Positions 1 through 5,446 are shown, counted from the first letter of the stretch. The stretch is 6,632 nt of DNA from SCQX01 sp035720945 (GCA_035720945.1 DASTNK010000102.1:1-6632); one strand, 5' to 3'. The notes: generated from the sequence alone by a model not told the origin. Numbers and translations are program-made.

Positions 1-194
1 TCCATCGGGGCCTGGGGCGGGGCCGGTGTAAGGCGTGCGCCGGATTCGCCGTGGGAGGGCGGGGGCCTTCGTCGGGCGGTGTCTGAGCGCAGCCTCGCGA
101 TAGCGAGGCGTAGCGAGTTCAGCCCGACGCCCGCCCGGACGCGGCGGATCCGGATGAAGCACGCCGTGCCGGAACCGCCCCAGGCCCCGATGGA
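1..194. repeat. Long imperfect palindrome (about 194 bp, MITE- or REPIN-like, or a large bidirectional terminator structure)
   Basis: Bases 1-20 are the exact reverse complement of 175-194. Further inside, blocks keep pairing in the same order: CCGG at 23-26, GGCGTGC at 32-38, CGGAT at 41-45, CGCCG at 47-51 and GTCGGGC at 71-77 all recur inverted on the right arm (GTCGGGC pairs with 122-128). The centre is a perfect 7-bp stem with a GATA loop at 92-109. Small indels separate the arms, so the whole would fold as one long interrupted hairpin. No convincing open frame lies inside. It sits downstream of the rsmI stop. Because base 1 already belongs to the repeat, the element may extend beyond the window. 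Whether it is a non-autonomous mobile element, a REPIN-type repeat or a locus-specific terminator cannot be decided from one copy. The palindrome itself is directly visible; its nature is inference. Confidence 0.8.
92..109. repeat. Perfect central hairpin of the palindrome
   Basis: GCCTCGC (92-98) pairs with GCGAGGC (103-109) around a 4-base GATA loop. The stem can be continued outwards, with bulges, by CTGA (83-86) against TCAG near 119-122 and by GTCGGGC (71-77) against GCCCGAC (122-128). No run of T follows on either strand, so it is not a canonical intrinsic terminator. The right side also holds two near-direct copies of TAGCGAG (101-107 and 111-117). Confidence 0.75.
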
Positions 195-296
195 CAGCGA
201 CTTTAGATACAAGACAGCGCCGTCATACACCGCCAGCACCAACATCACCAACATCACCAACAACATCGAACTCCACAGGCGCCCGAACAAAAACCC
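195..296. other. Non-coding stretch downstream of rsmI
   Basis: This is about 100 bases between the palindrome and the rsmI stop codon. It is less GC-rich than its surroundings and contains a short 9-bp tandem repeat. Reading in the rsmI direction, the stop codon is followed at once by GGGGTTTTTG. No adequate stem directly precedes this T run, so I do not call a terminator. No RNase P RNA, tRNA or other RNA gene is recognisable here. Confidence 0.5.
238..267. repeat. 9-bp tandem repeat, about three units
   Basis: ACCAACATC occurs at 238-246 and 247-255. The third unit, 256-267, carries a 3-base insertion (ACCAACAACATC). It lies in the non-coding space after rsmI. It looks like a slippage-type microsatellite, and no function is visible. 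Confidence 0.7.
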
Positions 297-1229
297 CTAG
301 TCGGACTTACGGCGCGCGAGCGCCTGCGCATAAAGCGCGTCGCGCGATTGTCCTGTCGCCTTGGCGGCGATTCGCGCCGCATCGCGCACGCTGACCGATT
401 CGAGCATCGCGTCGAGCCAGCGTCCGGTCGACTCATCGGAGGCGTCGTCATGCTCGATCTCCGGCGCCTCATGCACGATCACGACGAACTCGCCTTGCGC
501 CCGGTGCGCGTCCCCGGCCAACCAGCCCGGCACATCGGCCAACGCCAGAGTGGTCACCTGCTCGAACCGCTTGGTCAGTTCCCGGGCGATCGTCACGGTG
601 CGCGCTCCGCCGCACACAACGGCCAGGTCATCGATGGTCGCGGCGAGCTTGTGCGGGGACTCGAACAGCACGATCGGCGCGGGCACCGCGCACCAGCGCC
701 GCAACCATTTCTGCCGGAGGCCCGACCGGGCGGGCGGGAAGCCCGCGAACACGAAGGCCGGGTTTTCATCGGAGGTCACCCCGCTGGCCATGAGCGCCGT
801 CACGACGGCGCTGGGGCCGGGAATCGCCTGCACCTGGAAACCCGCCTCCCGCACGACACGCACGATGCGCGCGCCCGGGTCGCTGACGGCGGGCGCGCCC
901 GCGTCCGATATGAGCGCGACCCGCTCTCCGCGTCCCAGGCGTGCCACGATGGCCTCGGCGGCACCAGCCTCGTTATGGCGGTGCGCCGCGATCAGGGGAG
1001 TATCCACCCCCCAGGCATCGAGCAATGCCCGGCTGGTGCGCGTGTCTTCCGCCGCGATCACATCGCATCGCGACAGCGCTTGCCAGGCACGCAAGCCCAG
1101 GTCGCCCAGATTGCCTATGGGCGTCGCCACCACGTACAAGGTGGCGGGCGGCCAGCTCTGGCGGCCGACTCGCTCGATGAGACGATTCCATGACGCACCG
1201 GGGTCCAAAATCTCCGCAGACTCGTTCAT
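297..1229 (-). CDS. rsmI: 16S rRNA (cytidine(1402)-2'-O)-methyltransferase RsmI
   Basis: This is an SAM-dependent tetrapyrrole-methylase-fold enzyme that 2'-O-methylates C1402 in the decoding centre of 16S rRNA. With the start chosen here it has 310 residues (E. coli RsmI has 286). Family motifs run in order: LYVVATPIGNLGDL at 31-44, AAEDTR at 59-64, SDAGAPAVSDPG at 108-119, PGPSA at 137-141, FAGFPP at 161-166, ESPHKL at 190-195, ARELTK at 215-220 and GEFV at 246-249. A C-terminal helical domain spans about 278-304. Alternative in-frame ATGs lie at 1244 and 1253, and the frame stays open to 1400. I chose 1229 because it gives the usual short N-terminal lead before LYVVATPIGN. The 1253 start would collide with the yraN start region, and none of the starts has a strong Shine-Dalgarno. 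The gene is divergent from yraN, and downstream lies the palindromic element. Confidence 0.95.
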   Translation of the reverse strand: MNESAEILDPGASWNRLIERVGRQSWPPATLYVVATPIGNLGDLGLRAWQALSRCDVIAAEDTRTSRALLDAWGVDTPLIAAHRHNEAGAAEAIVARLGRGERVALISDAGAPAVSDPGARIVRVVREAGFQVQAIPGPSAVVTALMASGVTSDENPAFVFAGFPPARSGLRQKWLRRWCAVPAPIVLFESPHKLAATIDDLAVVCGGARTVTIARELTKRFEQVTTLALADVPGWLAGDAHRAQGEFVVIVHEAPEIEHDDASDESTGRWLDAMLESVSVRDAARIAAKATGQSRDALYAQALARRKSD

Positions 1230-1272
1230 ACTGGCACTACCCATAAAATCCATGACTGAAAGGCGCCGTCCC
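1230..1272. promoter_or_regulatory. Compact divergent rsmI/yraN start region, candidate promoter
   Basis: Only 43 bases separate the chosen starts of the two divergent genes. The single AT-rich patch is ATAAAAT at 1243-1249. On the plus strand TAAAAT (1244-1249) would make a fair -10 box, with a start site near 1256, just past the upstream ATG of yraN at 1252. No good -35 is visible. On the minus strand the same patch reads ATTTTAT and could serve rsmI. GAAAGG at 1258-1263 is the best ribosome binding site for yraN, with its final AGG nine bases before the ATG at 1273. The promoter call is weak and is based only on base composition and position. Confidence 0.3.
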
Positions 1273-1761
1273 ATGCAAAACGGCGAAGCGCTCGCCTCCC
1301 ATCTGGCGCACCTCGCACAGCAAAAAGCTGTGCGAGCCCGCAAGCGCCGCCTGGCGCGCGCGGCACCCGCGCCGCGCATCCGTACTGGCGTGTCACCCAA
1401 GCAGGCGCAAGGCGGTCAAGCTGAAGAGCGCGCCCGCCACCACCTGCTGGATGCCGGTGCCACCGTGCTGGCGCGCAATTTGCGCTGCAAGGGCGGGGAA
1501 ATCGATCTGGTGGCGCTGGACCATGGCGTGCTTGTTTTCGTCGAGGTCCGTTATCGCGGCAGCGAACGTTTCGGGGGCGCAGCAGCCAGTGTAAACCGTC
1601 GGAAACGACAACGCCTGGTTCTGGCGGCGCGCTATTTCCTGCCCACCCTCGTGCGGCGATACTTCTCCGGCCACCCTCCACCGTGCCGATTCGATGTCAT
1701 AGCCCAGACTCCGCTCGCGACGACCTGGCTCAAGCACGCGTTCGCCGAAGATCTCGAGTAG
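1273..1761 (+). CDS. yraN: YraN family protein (UPF0102, endonuclease-like fold)
   Basis: This is a UPF0102/YraN protein of unproven biochemical function, with a restriction-endonuclease-like (PD-(D/E)XK) core. With this start it has 162 residues. The core begins near residue 50 and shows ARNLRCKGGEIDLVA (67-81) and VFVEVRYR (88-95), so the putative catalytic set is E76/D78 and E91, with R93 in place of the usual Lys. GGAAASV (101-107) and CRFDVIA (138-144) are also family-typical. About 50 residues before the core are basic and low in complexity, while E. coli YraN (131 aa) has a shorter lead. An upstream ATG at 1252 adds seven residues. I prefer 1273 because GAAAGG lies nine bases upstream of it, whereas 1252 has no Shine-Dalgarno. 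The frame stays open far upstream antisense to rsmI, but that part is a GC-rich shadow. The neighbourhood with rsmI, gmhA and dolP matches the family's usual context. Confidence 0.9.
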   Translation: MQNGEALASHLAHLAQQKAVRARKRRLARAAPAPRIRTGVSPKQAQGGQAEERARHHLLDAGATVLARNLRCKGGEIDLVALDHGVLVFVEVRYRGSERFGGAAASVNRRKRQRLVLAARYFLPTLVRRYFSGHPPPCRFDVIAQTPLATTWLKHAFAEDLE

Positions 1762-1790
1762 CGGCGGCCAGGCCGCATACGTTACGTCCG

Positions 1791-1828
1791 CTGACACCCC
1801 CACGACACAGCATGAGATAATATTCGCC
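1791..1828 (+). promoter_or_regulatory. Candidate sigma-70 promoter of gmhA (extended -10)
   Basis: The 67-base gap between yraN and gmhA contains TGAGATAAT at 1813-1821, an extended -10 (TG, one base, then GATAAT). CTGACA at 1791-1796 could act as the -35, although the 19-base spacer is longer than ideal. The predicted start site falls at about 1828, next to the gmhA ATG at 1829, so the transcript could be almost leaderless. This rests on motif matching only. Confidence 0.5.
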
Positions 1829-2422
1829 ATGGATATGACTTCTTGCATGGCCTCGCATTTCGACGACGCCATAGACGTTTTCAAGGCCAGCGCGAAAGAG
1901 CTCGCCGCGCCGCTCGCGGCCGGCGTCGATTTGCTTTTCGGCACGCTGTCCAACGACGGCAAGGTGCTGGCTTGTGGCAACGGCGGGTCGGCCGCCGACG
2001 CCCAGCACTTCATCGCCGAACTGGTCGGCCGCTTCGAGCGCGACCGCCTGCCCCTGGCCGGCGTCGCCCTGAACACCGACACCTCTATCCTCACGGCGGT
2101 GGGCAACGATTACGGTTTCGACGCTGTCTTTGAACGCCAGGTCACTGCCCTGGGCCGCCCCGGCGATGTGCTGGTGGCGATTTCCACCAGCGGCAATTCC
2201 ACCAACGTCCTGCGCGCGATCGAAGCCGCCCACGACCGCGACATGGCCGTCATCGCCCTCACCGGCAAGAACGGTGGGAAGACCACCGAACTTCTGCGTG
2301 AATCCGATATCAATCTGTGTGTGCCGCACGACCGGACCATGCGTATCCAGGAAGTCCATATCCTGCTTCTGCACGCGCTGTGCCACGGCATCGATGCCCT
2401 CTTGCTCGGAGACCCCCTGTAA
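1829..2422 (+). CDS. gmhA: SIS-domain phosphoheptose isomerase (GmhA/DiaA family)
   Basis: GmhA converts sedoheptulose 7-phosphate to D-glycero-D-manno-heptose 7-phosphate, the first step towards ADP-heptose for LPS core. It is a cytoplasmic single SIS domain of 197 residues, the normal family length. Visible motifs are CGNGGSAADAQHF (49-61), LNTDTS (81-86), VGNDYGF (91-97), AISTSGNSTNV (118-128), ALTGKNGG (143-150) and RIQEVHILLLH (172-182). H60, E64, Q174 and H182 line up with the metal-binding set of E. coli GmhA (H61, E65, Q172, H180). DiaA, the replication-initiation paralogue, lacks that glutamate, which favours the isomerase. The locus between yraN and dolP is, however, where gammaproteobacteria carry diaA. 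No clear Shine-Dalgarno is visible. In-frame ATGs also occur at 1835 and 1847 and may be the true start. The stop overlaps the dolP start by one base (TAATG). Confidence 0.88.
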   Translation: MDMTSCMASHFDDAIDVFKASAKELAAPLAAGVDLLFGTLSNDGKVLACGNGGSAADAQHFIAELVGRFERDRLPLAGVALNTDTSILTAVGNDYGFDAVFERQVTALGRPGDVLVAISTSGNSTNVLRAIEAAHDRDMAVIALTGKNGGKTTELLRESDINLCVPHDRTMRIQEVHILLLHALCHGIDALLLGDPL

Positions 2423-3132
2423 TGACCTCGCTGACTCGAACCTCGAATATTCTCTTGCGCGCCTGCGCGGTCGCCATCGTGCTGGGCACGCTGTCGGGCT
2501 GCGGCGCCCTCATCGTCGGTGGGGCGGCGGCGTCCGGTGCAACGGTGGCCACAGACCGCCGCACCGCAGGAGCCCAACTGGATGACCAGACCATCGAAAT
2601 CAAGGTCAGCAACAACATGACCGACCTGTTCGGTGACAAGGCCCGGGTCAGTGCCATGTCGTACGACGGCTGGGTGTTGTTGACCGGCGATGTTCCCACC
2701 GAGCAGGACAAGCAGCGGGCGGAAGCCACGGTCTCGAAGATTGAAAAAGTCCGCAAGGTCATCAACGCCCTGCGCGTCGGCCCGATCACCCCGCTCAGTG
2801 TGCGCACCAACGACGTCTGGATCACCTCCAAGGTCAAGGCCAACCTCATCGACACCAAAGGGGTGCCCAGCCGCACCATAGACATCACCACCAACCGCGG
2901 GATCGTCTACATGATGGGCAAGGTCACCGATGCCGAAGCCCAGCGGGCCGCCATCGTCGCCTCTTCTGTGAACGGCGTGAACAAAGTAGTAAAATTGTTC
3001 GAAATCGTGTCGCCCGAGAGCTTGCAGCAGCGAACCTCCCCGGCGCCGATACAGGATAATTCAACGTCACCTCCTTCTACCCCGGCGCCGGCGGCTTCAT
3101 CAAACGGTGTCCAGGCAATGCCTGTGAAATGA
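2422..3132 (+). CDS. dolP: BON-domain outer-membrane lipoprotein, DolP (YraP)-like
   Basis: This is a two-BON-domain lipoprotein like E. coli DolP, which binds anionic phospholipid and supports outer-membrane integrity. It has 236 residues. The N-terminus is a signal peptide with lipobox LSGC and the lipidated Cys at 27. The residue after it is Gly, not Asp, so outer-membrane sorting is expected. The linker ATDRRTAGAQLDDQTIE (43-59) is diagnostic of the family. BON1 spans about 54-119 and BON2 about 128-195. NDVWITSKVKA (130-140) keeps the Trp that corresponds to the lipid-binding W127 of E. coli DolP. The tail, 196-236, is rich in Pro, Ser and Thr and is absent from the shorter E. coli protein (about 191 aa). 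The ATG overlaps the gmhA stop (TAATG), and GGAG at 2408-2411 lies ten bases upstream. The end overlaps the next gene by ATGA, so all three genes are probably translated from one message. Confidence 0.92.
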   Translation: MTSLTRTSNILLRACAVAIVLGTLSGCGALIVGGAAASGATVATDRRTAGAQLDDQTIEIKVSNNMTDLFGDKARVSAMSYDGWVLLTGDVPTEQDKQRAEATVSKIEKVRKVINALRVGPITPLSVRTNDVWITSKVKANLIDTKGVPSRTIDITTNRGIVYMMGKVTDAEAQRAAIVASSVNGVNKVVKLFEIVSPESLQQRTSPAPIQDNSTSPPSTPAPAASSNGVQAMPVK

Positions 3133-3626
3133 AAAAAGCACTCATTGGCGCCGTGGTTGTCGTCGCCCTCGCGGGCGCGGGCTTCTGGCAGTTGTCCGGC
3201 ACAGCCAAGGCCGCCCCGGAAGTCACGTTCACTTCCCTGACCGGGCAGAAAATCACCACGCAAGACCTGCGCGGCAAAGTCGTTCTGGTCAAATTCTGGG
3301 CAACCAGCTGCAGCACCTGCATTCAGCAGATGCCCACCATGATCAAGTCGTACGACAAACTGGCGCCCAAGGGGTTCGAAGCCATTGCCGTCGCCATGCA
3401 GTACGACCCGCCCAACTACGTGAAGAATTACGCGGAAACCCGGCATCTGCCATTTCCCGTGGCCATCGATGCGCAGGGCAAGATCGCCAAGGCGTTCGGC
3501 GACATTCAGCTAACGCCCACCGCGTTCCTCATCGACAAGCAGGGCCATATCATCAAGCGTTACCTGGGCAATTACGACCACGCCGCGTTCATGCGAACGG
3601 TGGAAAAAGCGCTTGCCAGCAGTTAG
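3129..3626 (+). CDS. TlpA/ResA-like periplasmic thioredoxin
   Basis: This is a thioredoxin-fold thiol-disulfide oxidoreductase of the TlpA/ResA/AhpC-TSA group, probably periplasmic and either exported or held in the inner membrane by its N-terminal segment. It has 165 residues. A hydrophobic stretch at 4-20 is followed by SGTAKAAPEV, so cleavage near residue 28 is possible. The core carries LRGKVVLVKFWATSCSTC (47-64), with the redox motif C61-S-T-C64, and the cis-proline in LTPTAFLID (128-136, P130). QYDPPNYVKNYAE (91-103) and KRYLGNYD (143-150) fit the family. CSTC lacks the Pro seen in CPxC members and resembles the CxTC subgroup. The start overlaps the dolP stop by four bases (ATGA) with only a weak Shine-Dalgarno, suggesting translational coupling. 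The substrate is unknown, and cytochrome c maturation genes are not nearby. Confidence 0.88.
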   Translation: MKKALIGAVVVVALAGAGFWQLSGTAKAAPEVTFTSLTGQKITTQDLRGKVVLVKFWATSCSTCIQQMPTMIKSYDKLAPKGFEAIAVAMQYDPPNYVKNYAETRHLPFPVAIDAQGKIAKAFGDIQLTPTAFLIDKQGHIIKRYLGNYDHAAFMRTVEKALASS

Positions 3627-3640
3627 CCGCCCCCAACTCG

Positions 3641-3703
3641 GCGCGGAGCCCGGGGTTCGCCCCGCCCCGCGCTTCCGGATTCCGGCCGCCCGCAAGGCGG
3701 CCG
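3641..3703 (+). terminator. Two tandem GC-rich hairpins after the tlpA-like gene, terminator-like
   Basis: The first hairpin has an outer stem GCGCGG (3641-3646) with CCGCGC (3667-3672), then a small internal loop, then CGGGG (3651-3655) with CCCCG (3660-3664) around a TTCG tetraloop. The second is a perfect 8-bp stem, CGGCCGCC (3683-3690) with GGCGGCCG (3696-3703), with loop CGCAA. Neither is followed by a proper T run (only CTTTGC after the second). They lie between two co-directional operons and could end the gmhA operon, protect its 3' end or act with Rho. Confidence 0.5.
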
Positions 3704-3725
3704 CATGCTTTGCGACGCGACCGCC

Positions 3726-3747
3726 TGAACGGTAGCCGCCACGTTCA
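3726..3747. promoter_or_regulatory. Dyad TGAACG-N10-CGTTCA upstream of argB
   Basis: A 6-bp inverted repeat with a 10-base spacer ends 21 bases before the argB ATG. It could be an operator half-site pair or a leader hairpin. A 6-bp dyad of this spacing is not rare by chance in a gap of about 140 bases. I see no convincing -35/-10 pair nearby. Confidence 0.25.
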
Positions 3748-3768
3748 ATCCAGCTTCCTCATACCGCC

Positions 3769-4671
3769 ATGACCCAGCAATCCCCCGAATCATCCAGCTA
3801 CCCGTCAACCGTCAAGGCGGACGTCCTGTCCGAGGCGCTGCCCTACATTCGCCGGTTCCACGGCAAGACCGTCGTCATCAAGTACGGCGGCAACGCCATG
3901 ACCGAAGAGCAACTGCAACGCAGTTTCGCGCACGATGTCGTGCTGCTCAAGCTGGTGGGCCTGAACCCCGTGGTCGTCCATGGCGGCGGTCCGCAGATCA
4001 ACCAGGCGCTCAAGCGCATCGGCAAGGAAGGCTCGTTCGTCCAAGGCATGCGTGTCACGGACGCCGAGACCATGGAGGTGGTCGAATGGGTGCTGGGTGG
4101 CCAGGTTCAGCAGGACATCGTCATGATGATCAACGAGGCGGGCGGCAAGGCCGTCGGTCTCACCGGCAAAGATGGCTGCCTGATCCAGGCCACCAAGAAA
4201 TTGATGGCTGACGACGCCAACCCCGGCAAGTGGCTGGACATCGGCTATGTGGGCGACATCGCGCGCATCGAACCAGCGGTGGTCAAGGCACTGCAGGACG
4301 ACCAGTTCATACCCGTGATTTCTTCCATCGGCTATGGCGAGGACGGCATGGCCTACAACATCAACGCCGACGTCGTGGCCGGCAAGATGGCCGAAACCCT
4401 GGGCGCCGAAAAGTTGATCATGATGACCAACACCCCGGGCGTGCTCGACAAGAATGGCCAGCTTCTGCGCAACCTGTCGGCGCAAACCATCGACGAACTG
4501 TTCAAGGACGGCACGATTTCAGGCGGCATGCTGCCCAAGATCTCGTCGGCGCTCGATGCCGCGCGCAATGGGGTCAACTCCGTGCATGTGGTGGATGGGC
4601 GCGTCCCGCATTGCCTGCTTCTGGAAATCCTCACGGACCGTGGCGTCGGCACCATGATCAGCTCACACTGA
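3769..4671 (+). CDS. argB: Acetylglutamate kinase (N-acetyl-L-glutamate 5-phosphotransferase)
   Basis: ArgB phosphorylates N-acetyl-L-glutamate with ATP, the second step of arginine biosynthesis, in the cytoplasm. It has 300 residues in the amino-acid kinase fold. Key motifs are VVIKYGGNAM (35-44, with K38 and G40-G41), VVHGGGPQ (69-76), GMRVTD (93-98), LTGKDG (131-136), YNINADVVAGK (196-206), GGMLPKI (252-258, K257) and VVDGRVPH (274-281). The N-terminal helix DVLSEALPYIRRF (18-30) and the C-terminal EILTDRGVGTMI (286-297) are those of the hexameric, arginine-feedback-inhibited class such as the Pseudomonas enzyme, so allosteric inhibition by arginine is expected. The ATG has no visible Shine-Dalgarno, but this start gives the normal family length, and no better in-frame ATG precedes the N-helix. 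It heads a unit with the HAD gene 13 bases downstream. Confidence 0.97.
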   Translation: MTQQSPESSSYPSTVKADVLSEALPYIRRFHGKTVVIKYGGNAMTEEQLQRSFAHDVVLLKLVGLNPVVVHGGGPQINQALKRIGKEGSFVQGMRVTDAETMEVVEWVLGGQVQQDIVMMINEAGGKAVGLTGKDGCLIQATKKLMADDANPGKWLDIGYVGDIARIEPAVVKALQDDQFIPVISSIGYGEDGMAYNINADVVAGKMAETLGAEKLIMMTNTPGVLDKNGQLLRNLSAQTIDELFKDGTISGGMLPKISSALDAARNGVNSVHVVDGRVPHCLLLEILTDRGVGTMISSH

Positions 4672-4684
4672 GGGCACGAGAGCG

Positions 4685-5446
4685 ATGATGTACCCGGGAA
4701 GACCGCAGGCCCGCCGCACCCGGCCGACGCGTTCGTCGCAGGCGGCCAATACCGAGCCCGTCTGGCTCTTCGACCTCGACAATACTCTGCACGATTCGTC
4801 CAGGGAGATTTTCAAGGCCATCGATCGCTCCATGACGGCCGCGGTGGCCAGCAGCCTGGACATCACCGTCGAAGCGGCCAACCTCTTGCGGGCGACGTAC
4901 TGGAAACGCTACGGGGCGACCGTCATCGGCATGGTGCGCCACCATGACATCGACGCCAGCGCGTTCCTGCGCTTGAGCCATCAATTCGATGTCGCCTCGA
5001 TGGTCCATGCCGAAACCGGCATGGCGTACAAGCTCGGGCGGTTGCCCGGGCGCAAGTATGTATTCACGAACGCTCCGCTGGGCTATGCGCGCACGGTGCT
5101 GAAGACGCTCAAGATACTGCAATGCTTCGACGGCGTCTGGGCCATCGACGACATGGTGCTGCAAGGCAGGTTCCGCCCCAAGCCGTCTGCAGCCCTGATG
5201 CGCCAAGCGATCGCCCGATTAGGCGTTCCAGCGCACCGCGTCATACTGGTGGAAGACACACTGAGGAATCTCAAAAGCGCCCGTCAAGCCGGCATGCGGA
5301 CGGTTTACGTCTACCATCCGGGCACCCCATTCTCGCGTGGCGCGCATGGCCGCGACCAGTACGTGGATGTGCGCGTCAACTCGATCGGTCATTTACTGAT
5401 TGGCCGGCGCGCCCCGGCTGAATCGCGCCCCTCCCCAACGCCATGA
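4685..5446 (+). CDS. HAD-family hydrolase, pyrimidine 5'-nucleotidase-like
   Basis: This is a haloacid dehalogenase superfamily phosphatase that resembles the SDT1-type pyrimidine 5'-nucleotidases annotated in Bordetella relatives. It would be expected to dephosphorylate nucleoside monophosphates in the cytoplasm, but the substrate is not shown by sequence. It has 253 residues. Motif I is LFDLDNTLHD (28-37; nucleophile D30, acid/base D32). Motif II is FTNAP (127-131, T128). Motif III is K166 in RFRPKPS, and motif IV is VEDTLRNLKSA (189-199, D191). The cap domain is helical, about 40-115. The first 24 residues are Arg/Pro-rich and precede the fold. Start choice: ATGs at 4685 and 4688 are adjacent. 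GAGAG at 4678-4682 is better spaced for 4688, AGGG at 4671-4674 for 4685. The gene starts 13 bases after the argB stop, and its own stop overlaps the slmA start (ATGA). Confidence 0.88.
   Translation: MMYPGRPQARRTRPTRSSQAANTEPVWLFDLDNTLHDSSREIFKAIDRSMTAAVASSLDITVEAANLLRATYWKRYGATVIGMVRHHDIDASAFLRLSHQFDVASMVHAETGMAYKLGRLPGRKYVFTNAPLGYARTVLKTLKILQCFDGVWAIDDMVLQGRFRPKPSAALMRQAIARLGVPAHRVILVEDTLRNLKSARQAGMRTVYVYHPGTPFSRGAHGRDQYVDVRVNSIGHLLIGRRAPAESRPSPTP

Noticed and set aside
1..296. RNase P RNA (rnpB), which often lies downstream of rsmI in gamma- and betaproteobacteria
   Set aside because: None of the conserved RNase P RNA cores (such as the GAGGAAAGTCC region) is present. If it exists here it must lie left of the window.
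79..300. Plus-strand open frame of 73 codons starting with GTG in the left non-coding region
   Set aside because: It runs through the palindrome and the tandem repeat, has Arg/Pro-rich shadow composition, no Shine-Dalgarno and no recognisable domain.
348..1251. Long plus-strand open frames antisense to rsmI, including the upstream continuation of the yraN frame
   Set aside because: rsmI has clear family motifs throughout on the other strand. These frames are GC-rich codon shadows, and the YraN family sequence begins only after about 1400.
1762..1776. Inverted repeat GCGGCC-A-GGCCGC just after the yraN stop as a terminator
   Set aside because: The one-base loop must open to a short stem, and no T run follows, so it is too weak to call.
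1730..2386. Minus-strand frame of 218 codons opposite gmhA
   Set aside because: It is an antisense shadow of a strongly conserved SIS-domain gene and matches no family I know.
1829..2422. Naming the SIS protein DiaA from its gene order
   Set aside because: The conserved metal-binding Glu and both His residues favour GmhA. DiaA is kept only as an alternative.
3805..4485. Minus-strand frame of 226 codons opposite argB, rich in His, Asp and Val
   Set aside because: The composition is what the complement of GC-rich argB codons gives. There is no domain signature or ribosome binding site.
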